Shown here: piece by piece, positions 43,048 to 52,810 of the stretch | Position numbering within the stretch: the stretch's first letter is position 1 | How the letters are laid out: every line of letters begins with the position of its first letter | Assembly (NCBI GenBank): GCA_964641415.1 | Contig: CAZXMW010000013.1 | Location: 1 to 64,000 of the forward strand | Direction of reading: 5' to 3' | DNA length: 64,000 nucleotides | Source of the DNA: JAHECW01 sp964641415 | GTDB taxonomy: Bacteria > Acidobacteriota > Thermoanaerobaculia > Thermoanaerobaculales > Sulfomarinibacteraceae | Notes under the pieces: model-generated | Told to the model about the DNA's origin: nothing | Databases searched by the model: none | What the model saw: only the letters and a program-made list of their open reading frames with translations | Position numbers and translations under genes: made by a program

Positions 43048-44249
43048 TATCCGATCTGGCTGATCAGGCTGAACATGGGCAGGTACATGGCGACCACGAT
43101 GGTGCCGATGACGACGCCGAGGAAGGTGATGATGATCGGCTCGAGCAGGGCCATCATGCCCTCGACGGCGGCGTCGACCTCGTCCTCGTAGAAGTCGGCG
43201 ATCTTGCTCAACATGGTATCCATGGCGCCGGTCTGCTCACCGACCCCGATCATCTGACAGACCATCGGCGGGAACTGCTCGGTACGCGACAGCGGGTCGG
43301 CGATGTTCTTGCCCTCCTCGACCTCCTTGCGGACGACCAGGATCGCCTCCTCGATGACCGCATTGCCCGCGGTGCGGGCGGTGATGTCGAGGGACTCGAG
43401 GATCGCGACGCCCGAGCTGAGCAGGGTGCCGAGGGTGCGGCAGAAGCGGGCGACCGCGATCTTGCGCAGCAGCAGTCCGATGGCCGGCAGCTTGAGCAGG
43501 ATCTTGTCCATCTGGTATCGACCGCCGTCGGTCTGGTAGTACTGGCGGAGACCGAAGATGGTGCCGATCACCACGGCGAGGATGAGCCACCAGAAGTTGC
43601 CGATGAAGCGCGACAGGTTGACCACCATCTGGGTCAGGAACGGAAGGCTGGCGCCGAGGCCTTCGAACAGGGTGGCGAAGACCGGGATGACCTTCCACAG
43701 GATGACGTAGACCACGACGACCGCGATGGTCACGACCGCCACCGGGTAGATCAGCGCCGATCGGACCTGGCTCTTGAGCTTGACCGACTTCTCGATGTAG
43801 TTGGCGAGCCGCTGCAGGATCGTGTCGAGAATACCGCCGGCCTCGCCTGCGGCGACCATGTTGACGTAGAGATCGTCGAAGGCCTGAGGGTGCTTGCGCA
43901 GCGCCTCGGCGAGCGACAGACCGCCCTCGACGTCCTGCCGGACCTGCAGGATGACCTTCTGAAAGGCCTTGTTGTCCTGCTGCTGGCCGAGAATCTCGAG
44001 GCACTGGACGAGAGGCAGACCCGCGTCGATCATCACCGAGAACTGGCGGGTGAAGACCGCGATGTCCTTGGAGCTGATGCCGCCGCCGAACTTCGGCAGG
44101 GCGATCTCCTTGCCCTTCTCCTTGACCGTGGTGACGACGATCTGCTGCTTGCGCAGCGCGGAGATGACCGCGTCCTTGTTGTCGCCGATGAGAACGCCGG
44201 TCTGCGCGTTGCCGTGGCGGTCGCGTCCCTTCCATTCGAAACTCGGCAT
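43047..44249 (-). CDS. pilC: Type IV pilus inner-membrane platform protein PilC
   Basis: A 400-residue GspF/PilC protein with two T2SSF domains (about 70-195 and 272-395) and three hydrophobic helices. Family motifs include FTRQFSVMIDAGLPLVQCLEIL, GGILDTILQRLANYIEK, FCRTLGTLLSSGVAILESLDI and MIGVGEQTGAMDTMLSKIADFYEDEVD. It is the platform linking pilus base and motor ATPases. Start and stop share single bases with the neighbouring genes. Confidence 0.95.
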   Translation of the reverse strand: MPSFEWKGRDRHGNAQTGVLIGDNKDAVISALRKQQIVVTTVKEKGKEIALPKFGGGISSKDIAVFTRQFSVMIDAGLPLVQCLEILGQQQDNKAFQKVILQVRQDVEGGLSLAEALRKHPQAFDDLYVNMVAAGEAGGILDTILQRLANYIEKSVKLKSQVRSALIYPVAVVTIAVVVVYVILWKVIPVFATLFEGLGASLPFLTQMVVNLSRFIGNFWWLILAVVIGTIFGLRQYYQTDGGRYQMDKILLKLPAIGLLLRKIAVARFCRTLGTLLSSGVAILESLDITARTAGNAVIEEAILVVRKEVEEGKNIADPLSRTEQFPPMVCQMIGVGEQTGAMDTMLSKIADFYEDEVDAAVEGMMALLEPIIITFLGVVIGTIVVAMYLPMFSLISQIG

Positions 44250-45364
44250 CAGGTCCTCCTCGAGGCCGCTTGGGACTCAGCCTGCGTCACCGCGCCGACT
44301 CCGCGGTTGATCATGTCCTGCAGCTCGTCCTGGTGCGAGCTGTACCCGAGCGCGGTCTGCAGCGAAATCAACCGCCGGTGGTACAGGGTCGCCAGGCTCT
44401 GATTAAAGGTCTGCATCCCGTGCTTGATCTGGCCGGCCTGCATCATGGAGTAGATCTGGTGCACCTTATCTTCGCGGATCAGGTTTCGAATGGCGCTCGA
44501 CGGTACCAGGATCTCGCACGCCAGCGCCCGTCCCTTGCCCGAGGCCCGCGGCAGCAACGTCTGGCAGATGATGCCCTCGAGGACGAAGCTCAGCTGGGCC
44601 CGGACCTGCGATTGCTGGTGCTCCGGGAAGACGTCGACGATGCGGTTGATGGTCTGGGGCGCCGAGTTGGTGTGCAGCGTGGCAAAGGTGAGGTGCCCGG
44701 TCTCGGCGATGCGCAGGGCCGACTCGATGGTCTCGAGGTCGCGCATCTCGCCGATCAGCACCACGTCCGGGTCCTCGCGGAGCACCGAGCGCAGCGCGTT
44801 GGGAAAAGACAGGGTGTCGGCGTGCAGCTCGCGCTGGTTGACCATCGCCTTCTTGTGGGTGTGAAGGTACTCGACCGGATCCTCGATGGTCAGGATGTGC
44901 AACGGTTTTTCGCGGTTCACCTTGTCGATCATGGCAGCCAGGGTCGTCGACTTGCCGGACCCGGTCGGGCCGGTCACCAGCACCAGGCCGCGTGGCCTGC
45001 TGCACAGGGACTCCACGGCCGGCGGTAGGCCGAGCTCGCGGAAGCCGAGGATCTCGTAGGGGATCCGCCGAAAGGCGCCGGCCACCGCGCCGCGCTGGAC
45101 GTAGACGTTGGCGCGGAACCTCGCCAGGCCCTTGACTCCGAACGAGATGTCGAGCTCGAGATGTTCCTCGAAGCGGTGCTTCTGAGCGTCGGTCAGCACC
45201 GAGTAGGCGAGCTTCTTGGTGTCGACGGCGGACAGGGCTGGCTGGTTGAGCGGGACGAGCAGGCCGTCGATCCGGATCAGTGGCGGCGAGTTGGTGGTGA
45301 CATGAAGATCGGTGCCACCCTTCTCGACCATGGTCTTGAGCAGTTGGTGCAGGCTGACCGTCAT
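44249..45364 (-). CDS. pilT: Type IV pilus retraction ATPase PilT
   Basis: A 371-residue hexameric motor ATPase. It shows GTDLHVTTNSPPLIRIDG at the N-terminus, Walker A VTGPTGSGKSTTLAAMID, the Asp box LTIEDPVEYLH, Walker B DVVLIGEMRDLETIESALRIAETGHLTFATLHTNSA, and the retraction-specific AIRNLIREDKVHQIYSMMQAGQIKHGMQTFNQSL. GGAGGAG precedes the ATG. It drives twitching by depolymerising pili. Confidence 0.97.
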   Translation of the reverse strand: MTVSLHQLLKTMVEKGGTDLHVTTNSPPLIRIDGLLVPLNQPALSAVDTKKLAYSVLTDAQKHRFEEHLELDISFGVKGLARFRANVYVQRGAVAGAFRRIPYEILGFRELGLPPAVESLCSRPRGLVLVTGPTGSGKSTTLAAMIDKVNREKPLHILTIEDPVEYLHTHKKAMVNQRELHADTLSFPNALRSVLREDPDVVLIGEMRDLETIESALRIAETGHLTFATLHTNSAPQTINRIVDVFPEHQQSQVRAQLSFVLEGIICQTLLPRASGKGRALACEILVPSSAIRNLIREDKVHQIYSMMQAGQIKHGMQTFNQSLATLYHRRLISLQTALGYSSHQDELQDMINRGVGAVTQAESQAASRRT

Positions 45365-45384
45365 GTTCTGCCCTCTCCTCCCGA

Positions 45385-47106
45385 TTAAAGCACGGACTCG
45401 CGGACCACCTCTTCGATGGTGGTGATGCCGTCGCGGATCTTCTGCAGGCCCGAATGCCGCAGCGCGATCATTCCTTCTTCGATCGCTTTGCGCCGGAGCT
45501 CGATGGCGGTCGCGCCCGACAGGATGAGCTCACGGATGTCGTCGCTCACGGTCATCACCTCGAACAGCCCGATGCGTCCTTTATACCCGCGCTGGTTGCA
45601 ATTGTCGCAACCCCGGCCGCGGTAGAGCTGGATCTCGGGCGCCTCGGCCTCGGAGAAACCGACGTTGAGCAGGGCTTGGAGCGGCGCGTCCTCCTCCTCC
45701 TTGCAGTTGGGGCAGATCTTGCGGATCAGGCGCTGGGCGACGATCAGGTTGACCGAGGTCGCGACCAGGAACGGTTCGATGCCCATGTTCATCAGGCGGT
45801 TGATGGTCGACGGCGCGTCGTTGGTGTGCAGGGTCGACAGCACCATGTGACCGGTCAGCGCGGCCTTGATGGCGATCTCGGCGGTTTCGAAGTCGCGGAT
45901 CTCGCCGACCAGCACGATGTTCGGGTCCTGGCGCAGGAAGGAGCGCAGTGCGGCGGCGAAGTTGAGCCCGATGTTCTCCTTCATCTGAACCTGGTTGATG
46001 CCGGGCAGCTGGAACTCCACCGGGTCCTCCGCGGTCATGATGTTGACCTCGGGGGTGTTGACCCGCGACAGTGCCGAGTACAGCGTGTTGGTCTTGCCGG
46101 AGCCCGTCGGTCCGGTGACCAGCACCATGCCGTAGGGTTGGGTGATGGCGTGCTCGAAGTTCTTCAGGCTCGACTTCTCGAAGCCGAGCTTGGTCATGTC
46201 GAGCATCAGGTTGTCTTTGTCGAGCAGCCGCATGACGATCTTCTCGCCGTGCAGCGTGGGCAGCGTCGAGACCCGGTAGTCGAGCTCTTTGAGCTTGCCC
46301 TGGAGCTTCATCTTGATCTTGATGCGGCCGTCCTGGGGCAGGCGTTTCTCGGCGATGTCGAGCCGCGCGAGAATCTTCAGGCGCGATGAGATCGCGTCCT
46401 TGAGCTTCATGGGCGGGTTCATGATCTCGTACAGCACGCCGTCGACCCGGAACCGAACCCGATAGCTCTTCTCGTAGGGCTCGACGTGAATGTCCGAGGC
46501 GCCGCGCTTGAGGGCGTCGGTCAGGATCAGGTTGACCAGCCGGACCACCGGCGCCTCGTCGGCCGCCGCTTCGTCGTCGGTGATGTCGAGGTCCTCGTCG
46601 ACGTCGTCTTCGAGAACCTCGAGCGCGGTCTCCTCGACCGTCGACAGGTCGTCCATCACCTTCTTCAGCTCGATGGCGTGGGTCGTGCCGTAGTAGGTGT
46701 CGATGGCTTCGCGCAGCGCTTCCTCGGACGCCACCACGGGCTCGACCCGGTAGCCGGTGATGAAGGTGATGTCGTCCATGGCGAAGACGTTGGTCGGGTC
46801 GCTCATGGCCACGGTCAGAGTGGCGCCGGTCTTGGACACCGGGATGAACCGATACTTGCGCGCGACGTCGGCGGGGATCAGGCGGATGATGGACTCGTCG
46901 ATCTCGAAATGCTGGAGATTGATCGACGGCACTCCGTACTGCTGCGACAGGCAGTCGAGAATGTCCTCCTCGGTGACGTAGCCGAGGCGAATCAGGTGCT
47001 CGCCGATGCGTCCGCCGCTCTGCTTTTGCTCGTCCAACGCGCGGTTGAGCTGTTCCTCGTTCAACAGCCGGGCCTTGGTCAGCAGTTCTCCGATTTTGAG
47101 AGGCAT
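45385..47106 (-). CDS. pilB: Type IV pilus assembly ATPase PilB
   Basis: A 573-residue extension ATPase: an N-terminal MshEN-type domain (about 1-160), an acidic linker (EVLEDDVDEDLDITDDEAAADEA), then the GspE core with Walker A GPTGSGKTNTLYSAL, Asp box TAEDPVEF and Walker B NIVLVGEIRDFETAEIAIKAALTGHMVLSTLHTND. A four-Cys zinc site (CPNC, CDNC) lies near 470-520. First gene of the pilB-pilT-pilC-pilS-pilR-DUF192 operon. GGAAAGGG precedes ATG 47106. Confidence 0.96.
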   Translation of the reverse strand: MPLKIGELLTKARLLNEEQLNRALDEQKQSGGRIGEHLIRLGYVTEEDILDCLSQQYGVPSINLQHFEIDESIIRLIPADVARKYRFIPVSKTGATLTVAMSDPTNVFAMDDITFITGYRVEPVVASEEALREAIDTYYGTTHAIELKKVMDDLSTVEETALEVLEDDVDEDLDITDDEAAADEAPVVRLVNLILTDALKRGASDIHVEPYEKSYRVRFRVDGVLYEIMNPPMKLKDAISSRLKILARLDIAEKRLPQDGRIKIKMKLQGKLKELDYRVSTLPTLHGEKIVMRLLDKDNLMLDMTKLGFEKSSLKNFEHAITQPYGMVLVTGPTGSGKTNTLYSALSRVNTPEVNIMTAEDPVEFQLPGINQVQMKENIGLNFAAALRSFLRQDPNIVLVGEIRDFETAEIAIKAALTGHMVLSTLHTNDAPSTINRLMNMGIEPFLVATSVNLIVAQRLIRKICPNCKEEEDAPLQALLNVGFSEAEAPEIQLYRGRGCDNCNQRGYKGRIGLFEVMTVSDDIRELILSGATAIELRRKAIEEGMIALRHSGLQKIRDGITTIEEVVRESVL

Positions 47107-47191
47107 ATTCCCTTTCCGTTACATCACTTCAGTGCAAATTGTAGCACTGATGAGGATTGGTCTTTGTGTGATGTACACGACATCGACAGAC

Positions 47192-48208
47192 TCAATCGAG
47201 AGCGGCGGTCAGCCGGTCGACAGCCGCCGTGAGCTCGGCGGCCGCCACGGCCCGGGCCGCTCCCGAGCGGGCGGAACCGCTCGGGGCACGACCGTCAAGG
47301 GCGCCCGACACGACGGCGGTCGATCGCCCGAGCGGTCCATTGCGGTTCGGGTCGGTGGTCAGGAAGACCGCCACCGTGGGAGTTCCGAGCGCCGCCGCCA
47401 GGTGGACCGGGCCGGTGTCGCCGCCGATCACCACGGCCGCGTCCCGAAGCAGACCGGTCAGCTCAAGCAGATCGGTTGGCGGCGCCAGACAGGCGCCGGG
47501 CCCGGCTCGCCCGACGACCTCGTCTGCACGCTGCCGCTCGGACGGCCCCCATGCGACCACGACAGCCATGCCGCGCGCCGCCAGATCGTCGGCCGTGGCG
47601 GCAAAGGTCGCGGCCGGCAGCGTCTTGCCGGCGCCGCCGGCGCCCGGCAGGACAACGGCGTAGGGCGGCCTCCACGGCCCCTCGATGCGCGGCGCCGCGT
47701 TCGCCAGCCACGCGCCGTCGGGCGGTGTCGGCAGCTCCGGCGGCTCACCGCCGACGGCGCGAACCAGCTCGAGATTGGTGGCGACGATGTGGCGGTGGCC
47801 GGTTCGGCCGGGCACGGTGTCGGTCAGGACGAGACCGGCAGCCAGCTCTCGCCGCCACGGCCGGGCGAGACCGATCCGACGCCCGGCCCGGGTCCAGCGG
47901 GTGACGATCGCCGACTTCAGCGTGCCCTGAGGGTCCAGTGCGAGGTCCGGTTCGAGCTCTGAGAAACGGGTCTTGAGCCGGCCGACCTCGGCCCGGGTCC
48001 GGGTCGACCAGGGGCTGCGGCGCCAGCGGCGGGTGGCGACGGTGAGCACGGCGTCGACATCCGGATGGCCGTCGACCAGCGGCGCCAGAGGCTGCTCCAC
48101 GACCCAGGTCAGGTGGGCGTCGGGGCGGGCACGGCGGATGGCAGCGGCGAGCGGCCAGGTGTGGACGATGTCGCCGAGGGCCGACAGCCGGACGAGGACG
48201 ACCCTCAT
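47192..48208 (-). CDS. LPS heptosyltransferase (GT9)
   Basis: A 338-residue GT9 enzyme adding L-glycero-D-manno-heptose to the LPS inner core. Features are MRVVLVRLSALGDIVHTWP (acceptor-side loop), the PGAGGAGKTLP donor motif and GGDTGPVHLAAALGTPTVAVF. It overlaps rfaE2 by four bases. WaaC (heptosyltransferase I) is the closest match by length and motif, but WaaF cannot be excluded. Confidence 0.88.
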   Translation of the reverse strand: MRVVLVRLSALGDIVHTWPLAAAIRRARPDAHLTWVVEQPLAPLVDGHPDVDAVLTVATRRWRRSPWSTRTRAEVGRLKTRFSELEPDLALDPQGTLKSAIVTRWTRAGRRIGLARPWRRELAAGLVLTDTVPGRTGHRHIVATNLELVRAVGGEPPELPTPPDGAWLANAAPRIEGPWRPPYAVVLPGAGGAGKTLPAATFAATADDLAARGMAVVVAWGPSERQRADEVVGRAGPGACLAPPTDLLELTGLLRDAAVVIGGDTGPVHLAAALGTPTVAVFLTTDPNRNGPLGRSTAVVSGALDGRAPSGSARSGAARAVAAAELTAAVDRLTAALD

Positions 48209-48699
48209 CGCCGGCCGAACCGCTCGACGATGACGCCGATCAGGTCGGTGGTCGCGTGATCCTTGGGGTCGCCGCAGATCACGGTTCGGCCGCCGTAGGC
48301 GGCGACCACCTCGCGTTCAGGGACGCCGTCGACCGTGTAGTCGGTTCCCTTTGCGTGGACGTCGGGCCGCAGCCGTTCGAGGATTGGCGCCACCGTGACG
48401 CTGTCGAACAGACAGATCCGGTCGACCATCCACAGGTGGGACAGGATCTCGACCCGCTCGGCCTCGGGCAGGATCGGCCGCTGCTCGCCCTTGGAGGCTC
48501 GAACCGACGCGTCGGAGTTGACCGCGGCGACGAGGTGGTCGCCGTGGCCTCGGGCCGCCTCCAGGTAGCGCAGGTGGCCGACGTGGAGCAGGTCGAAGGC
48601 GCCGTTGACCAGCACCGTCGTCTCGCCGGCGGCGCGCCATGCGTCGCAGTCGCGTGCGAGCGCCTCGATGGCCGTCAGCTTGGCCTGCGGCGCGGTCAC
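48205..48699 (-). CDS. rfaE2: D-glycero-beta-D-manno-heptose 1-phosphate adenylyltransferase
   Basis: A 164-residue nucleotidyltransferase equal to the C-terminal half of E. coli HldE. It has NGAFDLLHVGHLRYLEAARG (HxGH motif), VNSDASVRASKGEQRPILP and KGTDYTVDGVPE. It makes ADP-heptose for LPS. It overlaps rfaE1 by four bases; split kinase and transferase genes are common outside enterobacteria. Confidence 0.93.
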   Translation of the reverse strand: MTAPQAKLTAIEALARDCDAWRAAGETTVLVNGAFDLLHVGHLRYLEAARGHGDHLVAAVNSDASVRASKGEQRPILPEAERVEILSHLWMVDRICLFDSVTVAPILERLRPDVHAKGTDYTVDGVPEREVVAAYGGRTVICGDPKDHATTDLIGVIVERFGRR

Positions 48700-49691
48700 T
48701 CGTCGCTCCCGGCGACGGCCGCCTCGAGCTCGGCGGCCGACACCGTCGCGGTGCCGAGCTTCATCACGACCAGGCCCGCGGCGATGTTGGCCAGGTGGGC
48801 GCCTTCGCGAGGGGTCGCACCGGCAGCGAGGGCCGCCGTGAGCACCGCGAGCACCGTGTCGCCGGCGCCGGTGACGTCGGCGACCTCGTCCGAGCCGAAC
48901 ACCGGCAGGTGATGCAGATCGCCGTCGGCCGCCAGCGTCATGCCGCGGCTGCCGCGGGTGGCGAGCACGAAGCGGCTGCCGAGATCGGCCCGCAGCCGGT
49001 CGGCGGCGGCGCCGACCTCGTCATCCCCGGCCAGCCTCCGCCCGACCGCGGTTTCGAGCTCGTCCAGGTTGGGCGTCGCGCCGTCGACGCCGACGAAGTC
49101 CGCGATCCGGTACCGCGAGTCGAGCACGATCCACGCCCCGGTGTCGGCGGCCTTCCGAACTGCCGCGACGTCAACCGGGCGGACGAAGCCGTAGCCGTAG
49201 TCGGACAGGGCGACGGCCGAGCAGCCGCCGACCGCGCCGAGACCCGACCGGAGCCGGTCGGTCCAGTCGCCGTGGTCGGGCAGCTCGTCCTCGATGTCGT
49301 AGCGGGCAACCTGGTGGCGCAGCGACGACGCCCCGCCGCCGAGGATCCGGACCTTGGTCGGAGTGCGGTAGCCGGAGACGGTGACCAGTGAGCCGGCGTC
49401 GACGCCGCGCTCGGACAGGGCGCGCCGGAGCGCCGTGCCCGGTTCGTCGTCGCCCAGCGCGCCGAATGCCGTGACCGAAAGACCGAGCGCCGCCAGGTTG
49501 GCGGCGGCGTTGGCGCCGCCGCCGGGTATGTCGCGCTCCTCCTCGTGGTGCAGGATGATCACCGGCGCCTCGCGCGAGATCCGCTTCGGGGTGCCGAGGA
49601 TGAACCGGTCGAGCACGAGGTCGCCGATGAGGGCCACCCGGGTTGTCGGGAACCGGGCAACGATGTCGAGCAGGCGTCGTTGGTCGGGCAT
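48696..49691 (-). CDS. rfaE1: D-glycero-beta-D-manno-heptose 7-phosphate kinase
   Basis: A 331-residue PfkB/ribokinase-type kinase equal to the N-terminal half of HldE. IGDLVLDRFILGTPKRISREAPV and the GGGANAAANLAALG loop bind substrate; DVTGAGDTVLA holds the catalytic Asp and anion hole. First gene of an rfaE1-rfaE2-heptosyltransferase operon with four-base overlaps. Its start lies 16 bases from the MITE-like copy 2. Confidence 0.93.
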   Translation of the reverse strand: MPDQRRLLDIVARFPTTRVALIGDLVLDRFILGTPKRISREAPVIILHHEEERDIPGGGANAAANLAALGLSVTAFGALGDDEPGTALRRALSERGVDAGSLVTVSGYRTPTKVRILGGGASSLRHQVARYDIEDELPDHGDWTDRLRSGLGAVGGCSAVALSDYGYGFVRPVDVAAVRKAADTGAWIVLDSRYRIADFVGVDGATPNLDELETAVGRRLAGDDEVGAAADRLRADLGSRFVLATRGSRGMTLAADGDLHHLPVFGSDEVADVTGAGDTVLAVLTAALAAGATPREGAHLANIAAGLVVMKLGTATVSAAELEAAVAGSDE

Positions 49692-49707
49692 GGAGGAATT
49701 CTAGCTC

Positions 49708-49883
49708 GTTCCCATCCGGAAACCCCGATGGGGACTGCGCAGTTCTCGATTCGGAAACGAGGGGTTTTTGTGCAAGGTCAAGGAAGATCAGAATGTACGC
49801 GGAGGCGTACTTCTGTACGCCGCACAAGGAAATTCGTCATCTGACGCCGAGATTGCCAAAAAGCGCCGTTTCCGGACGAGAAC
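49708..49883. mobile_element. 176-bp MITE-like element, copy 2
   Basis: Same length and order as copy 1 (36690-36865), with five substitutions. Ends are GTTCCCATCCGGA and TCCGGACGAGAAC; flanks are TAGCTC and GAGCTC, a 6-bp duplication with one mismatch. It fills most of the intergenic space between rfaE1 and the FecR gene. Confidence 0.8.
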
Positions 49884-50002
49884 GAGCTCAGCGCGCCCAT
49901 TCCGGCTCTGGAGGCGGGGCTGCTCCTGCCGTTGCGGGCTGTCGCTGCACCCGAGCTTGGTATGACCCTTGCAATTTAGCTCCTGCGACAGGGAGGTTCG
50001 AC

Positions 50003-52270
50003 ATGAAAACGCTCACGACGGCAGCCTTACTCCTCTTGGTGGCGGCCCCTTTGATGGCCTCTTGGGAGGACGATCTGACCTCGCTGAGTTACATCTCCTA
50101 TCTCGAGCGATACGCCACGATCCAGCCCGCCACGAGCGACCAGACCATCGAGGCCGTGATCAACATGCCCCTGGTCGTCGGTGACCGGGTCGACACCGCC
50201 CGCGAAACCCGCATGGAACTGATCCTGGCCGACGGCAGCGTCGTTTGGCTTGACCAGTACACGACCGTCAGCCTCGACGCGGTGGCGTTCAGCCGCGATG
50301 TCGGGAGCGACCGCACGGTGGTCTATCTGGTCGACGGTACGCTGATGATCGAAGTTCCCGACCACGTTCTCAGCGCGGAGCCGCTGAGGGTCGACAGCTC
50401 CGGCGCCACCGTTTACCTGGCGCAGGCCGGCACCTACCGCCTCGAGGTGCTGCGCTCGGGCGGGCTGCGGGTCGAGGTCTGGGAGGGCCTCGCCGAGGCA
50501 GCCACCACGGCCGGCGGCGTGCTCGTCCAGCCGTCGACCGCAGCCGAGGTGCGCGGCGGCGAGGTCACCGGCGTCGAGCCCCACCTGACATGGGGCGACG
50601 ACTTCGCCCGTTGGGTGGAGCAGCGACGCACGGTTGACGACAGCGACAGCGCCCGCTTCGTCGACAACCGCTACGATCGAGAGGCGGCAGTGCTCGACGA
50701 CTACGGCGCCTGGGTCTGGGTCGACGCGAATCAGAGCTGGGCCTGGCAGCCCTCGGTCGGTCCGGAGTGGCGTCCCTACACCGCGGGGCGCTGGTACTGG
50801 ACTCCGACCGGGTGGTCGTGGATTTCCTACGAGCCGTGGGGCTGGCTGCCCTATCACTACGGCTCCTGGTACCACTCGGCCGGTTACGGTTGGGTCTGGG
50901 GCTGGGGCTCGGTGTGGAGCCCGGCCTGGGTCAGCTGGATGTGGTGGCCGGGCCATGTCGCCTGGGCGCCCTGGGGCTACTACGACACCTGGTGCTGGGG
51001 CGCCTATCCGGGCTGGGGCGGCTCTCCTCCCGCCGGTCCGCGGCCGCCGAGAGGCGACGTGGTGCCGCCGCGCGACGGCGTCGGCGCGGGCGCCGGCAGC
51101 CGCCGGCAGACACCGGATCCGAGGGTCCGGGCGCCGGGCGACGGCGACACTTTGACCCGTCGCGCGACGCCGGACTCGGGCGGCAACCTGCGCGCCACCT
51201 CCGGTGATCGAATCGGGGCCGACTTCACCGGTCGGGTCCGAGTCGCCGAGGTCGATCGTACGGCCTGGAACGTGGTCGCGGCCGACGATTTCGCCAGCGA
51301 ACACCTGTCGCGATCTGTCCGTTCAGGCAGTCGAGCCATCCCCGACGACGCCACCAGGGGTGTCGTCGTCACCGGACCGCTGACCACCCGTTCGCCGTTC
51401 GAGAGCCGAGCGGCAGACGAGATCGCGCGCTCCTTCAGCGACGTCGCCTCACGCACCGATCGCGACATCACCCGGGTGATGGCGCGCGACGACAGCCTGC
51501 GCGGCGCCGACCTGGCCAGGCTGGTCGAGCCGACATCGCTGTCCGACCTGGGTCGGCGTTCGGCCCAGTCGGTCGTCGCCCAACGAGCTGTCAGCGATGC
51601 GCCGGCGGCCGCGGCGACCGGCGGCGGCCGCCGCGAGCCGGAGCTCACCACCAGGAGCGCCGCCTTCGGCGCCCCGGCGGCCGAACGCACGGTGGCCGGC
51701 CGCAGCACGCAGCCCAACATCTACCGGCCCGGCCGGGCCGTGTCGTCGAGCGCCGGCTCGGGGCGGACCACGGTCGATCCGAGGACCGGATCGATCGGCC
51801 GGCCCATCGCCCTGCCGCCGACCGGCTCGGGCGCACTCGGCTCGAGCGGCCGTGCGCTGCCGACCAGCCGGAGCGCCTCGTCTCTGCCGAGAGCCCGAAC
51901 CCCGTCATCGCTTTCGGGCTCGCGTTCCTCTTCGTCCCCCTTGGTGCGACAGCCGGTATCACCTCGCGTCGGTGGTGGTCGCCCGAGCCCCTCGGTGGGC
52001 TCGTCGCGACCGGTCATCGTCCCCCGCACCTCACCGATGCGTCCGAGCCGGACCACGGGACCGAGCACGCCGTACCGGAGCTCCCCCTCCTCCATCCGGA
52101 GCGCTCCGTCGTCGGGTCGATCCTCGTCGTCCTACCGCGCGCCGACCCGGTCGTCATCCGGGTCATCGAGCGTCCGATCGTCGGCGCCGAGCCGGTCGAG
52201 CTCCAGCTCGTCGGCCTCGTCCCGATCGTCGGCCTCCTCGTCGGGCGGTTCGCGACCGAGACCGAAATAG
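50003..52270 (+). CDS. Exported FecR/DUF6600-like protein with Ser/Arg-rich tail
   Basis: A 755-residue protein with a signal peptide (1-18). Residues about 45-170 form a FecR-like beta domain (PLVVGDRVDTARETRMELILADGSVVWLDQYTTVSL). Residues about 215-345 are extremely Trp/Tyr/Gly-rich (WRPYTAGRWYWTPTGWSWIS, GWGSVWSPAW), the DUF6600 signature. The remaining 400 residues are low-complexity Ser/Arg/Pro and probably disordered. GGGAGG is upstream of ATG 50003. Likely an envelope or surface protein; function unknown. Confidence 0.8.
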   Translation: MKTLTTAALLLLVAAPLMASWEDDLTSLSYISYLERYATIQPATSDQTIEAVINMPLVVGDRVDTARETRMELILADGSVVWLDQYTTVSLDAVAFSRDVGSDRTVVYLVDGTLMIEVPDHVLSAEPLRVDSSGATVYLAQAGTYRLEVLRSGGLRVEVWEGLAEAATTAGGVLVQPSTAAEVRGGEVTGVEPHLTWGDDFARWVEQRRTVDDSDSARFVDNRYDREAAVLDDYGAWVWVDANQSWAWQPSVGPEWRPYTAGRWYWTPTGWSWISYEPWGWLPYHYGSWYHSAGYGWVWGWGSVWSPAWVSWMWWPGHVAWAPWGYYDTWCWGAYPGWGGSPPAGPRPPRGDVVPPRDGVGAGAGSRRQTPDPRVRAPGDGDTLTRRATPDSGGNLRATSGDRIGADFTGRVRVAEVDRTAWNVVAADDFASEHLSRSVRSGSRAIPDDATRGVVVTGPLTTRSPFESRAADEIARSFSDVASRTDRDITRVMARDDSLRGADLARLVEPTSLSDLGRRSAQSVVAQRAVSDAPAAAATGGGRREPELTTRSAAFGAPAAERTVAGRSTQPNIYRPGRAVSSSAGSGRTTVDPRTGSIGRPIALPPTGSGALGSSGRALPTSRSASSLPRARTPSSLSGSRSSSSPLVRQPVSPRVGGGRPSPSVGSSRPVIVPRTSPMRPSRTTGPSTPYRSSPSSIRSAPSSGRSSSSYRAPTRSSSGSSSVRSSAPSRSSSSSSASSRSSASSSGGSRPRPK

Positions 52271-52299
52271 CCCGAGGATCCTCGTCCCGTGACGTCGCA

Positions 52300-52325
52300 A
52301 CGGCCGCATCCGCGGCCGTTTTTTT
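52300..52325 (+). terminator. Rho-independent terminator after the FecR gene
   Basis: 8-bp stem ACGGCCGC/GCGGCCGT with loop ATCC, followed by seven T residues, 29 bases after the stop codon. Confidence 0.9.
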
Positions 52326-52342
52326 CTGAGGTCCGGGATAAG

Positions 52343-52783
52343 ATGAAACGGATGAAACCACACGACATCGATCGAGTCGTCGAGGCGGCGTCAGCCGTCC
52401 GGACCAACGCCTACGCGCCCTACTCGGGCTATCCCGTTGGAGCTGCGGTGATGACCCGTGACGGTCGCATCTTCGTCGGCTGCAACGTCGAGAACGCGTC
52501 GTACGGCCTCGGCGTCTGCGCCGAGCGCCACGCCGTCGCCGCCGCGGTGGCGGCCGGCTGCCGCGACATCGTCGGGGTCGCCGTGGTCACGGCGTCGAGC
52601 CCGCCGGCTTCGCCGTGCGGTGCGTGCCGGCAGGTGCTCGCGGAGTTCGGCGACTACCCGGTGGTTCTGGCCGGCGCCGACGGGTCCCGCGAGATGACCT
52701 CGGTGAGCGCGCTGCTGCCCGCGGCCTTCGGCCGTGACGCGTTGCCGCGGGGTGGTCCGGGCGGGGTTTCGGACGAGTCTTGA
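52343..52783 (+). CDS. cdd: Cytidine deaminase
   Basis: A 146-residue zinc-dependent deaminase. NAYAPYSGYPVGAAV, the zinc/catalytic motif GVCAERHAVAAA (Cys, Glu) and the second zinc site SPCGACRQVLAEF are all present, matching tetrameric CDA of 130-150 residues. It turns cytidine and deoxycytidine to uridines in pyrimidine salvage. ATG 52343 is chosen; ATG 52352 is also possible. Confidence 0.93.
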   Translation: MKRMKPHDIDRVVEAASAVRTNAYAPYSGYPVGAAVMTRDGRIFVGCNVENASYGLGVCAERHAVAAAVAAGCRDIVGVAVVTASSPPASPCGACRQVLAEFGDYPVVLAGADGSREMTSVSALLPAAFGRDALPRGGPGGVSDES

Positions 52784-52810
52784 CAGGGGACGGTCGCGCG
52801 CCACATATTG

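Noticed and set aside
49643..50002. Longer N-terminal extension of the FecR protein
   Set aside because: It would translate the MITE-like element; the signal peptide and ribosome-binding site at 50003 fit better.
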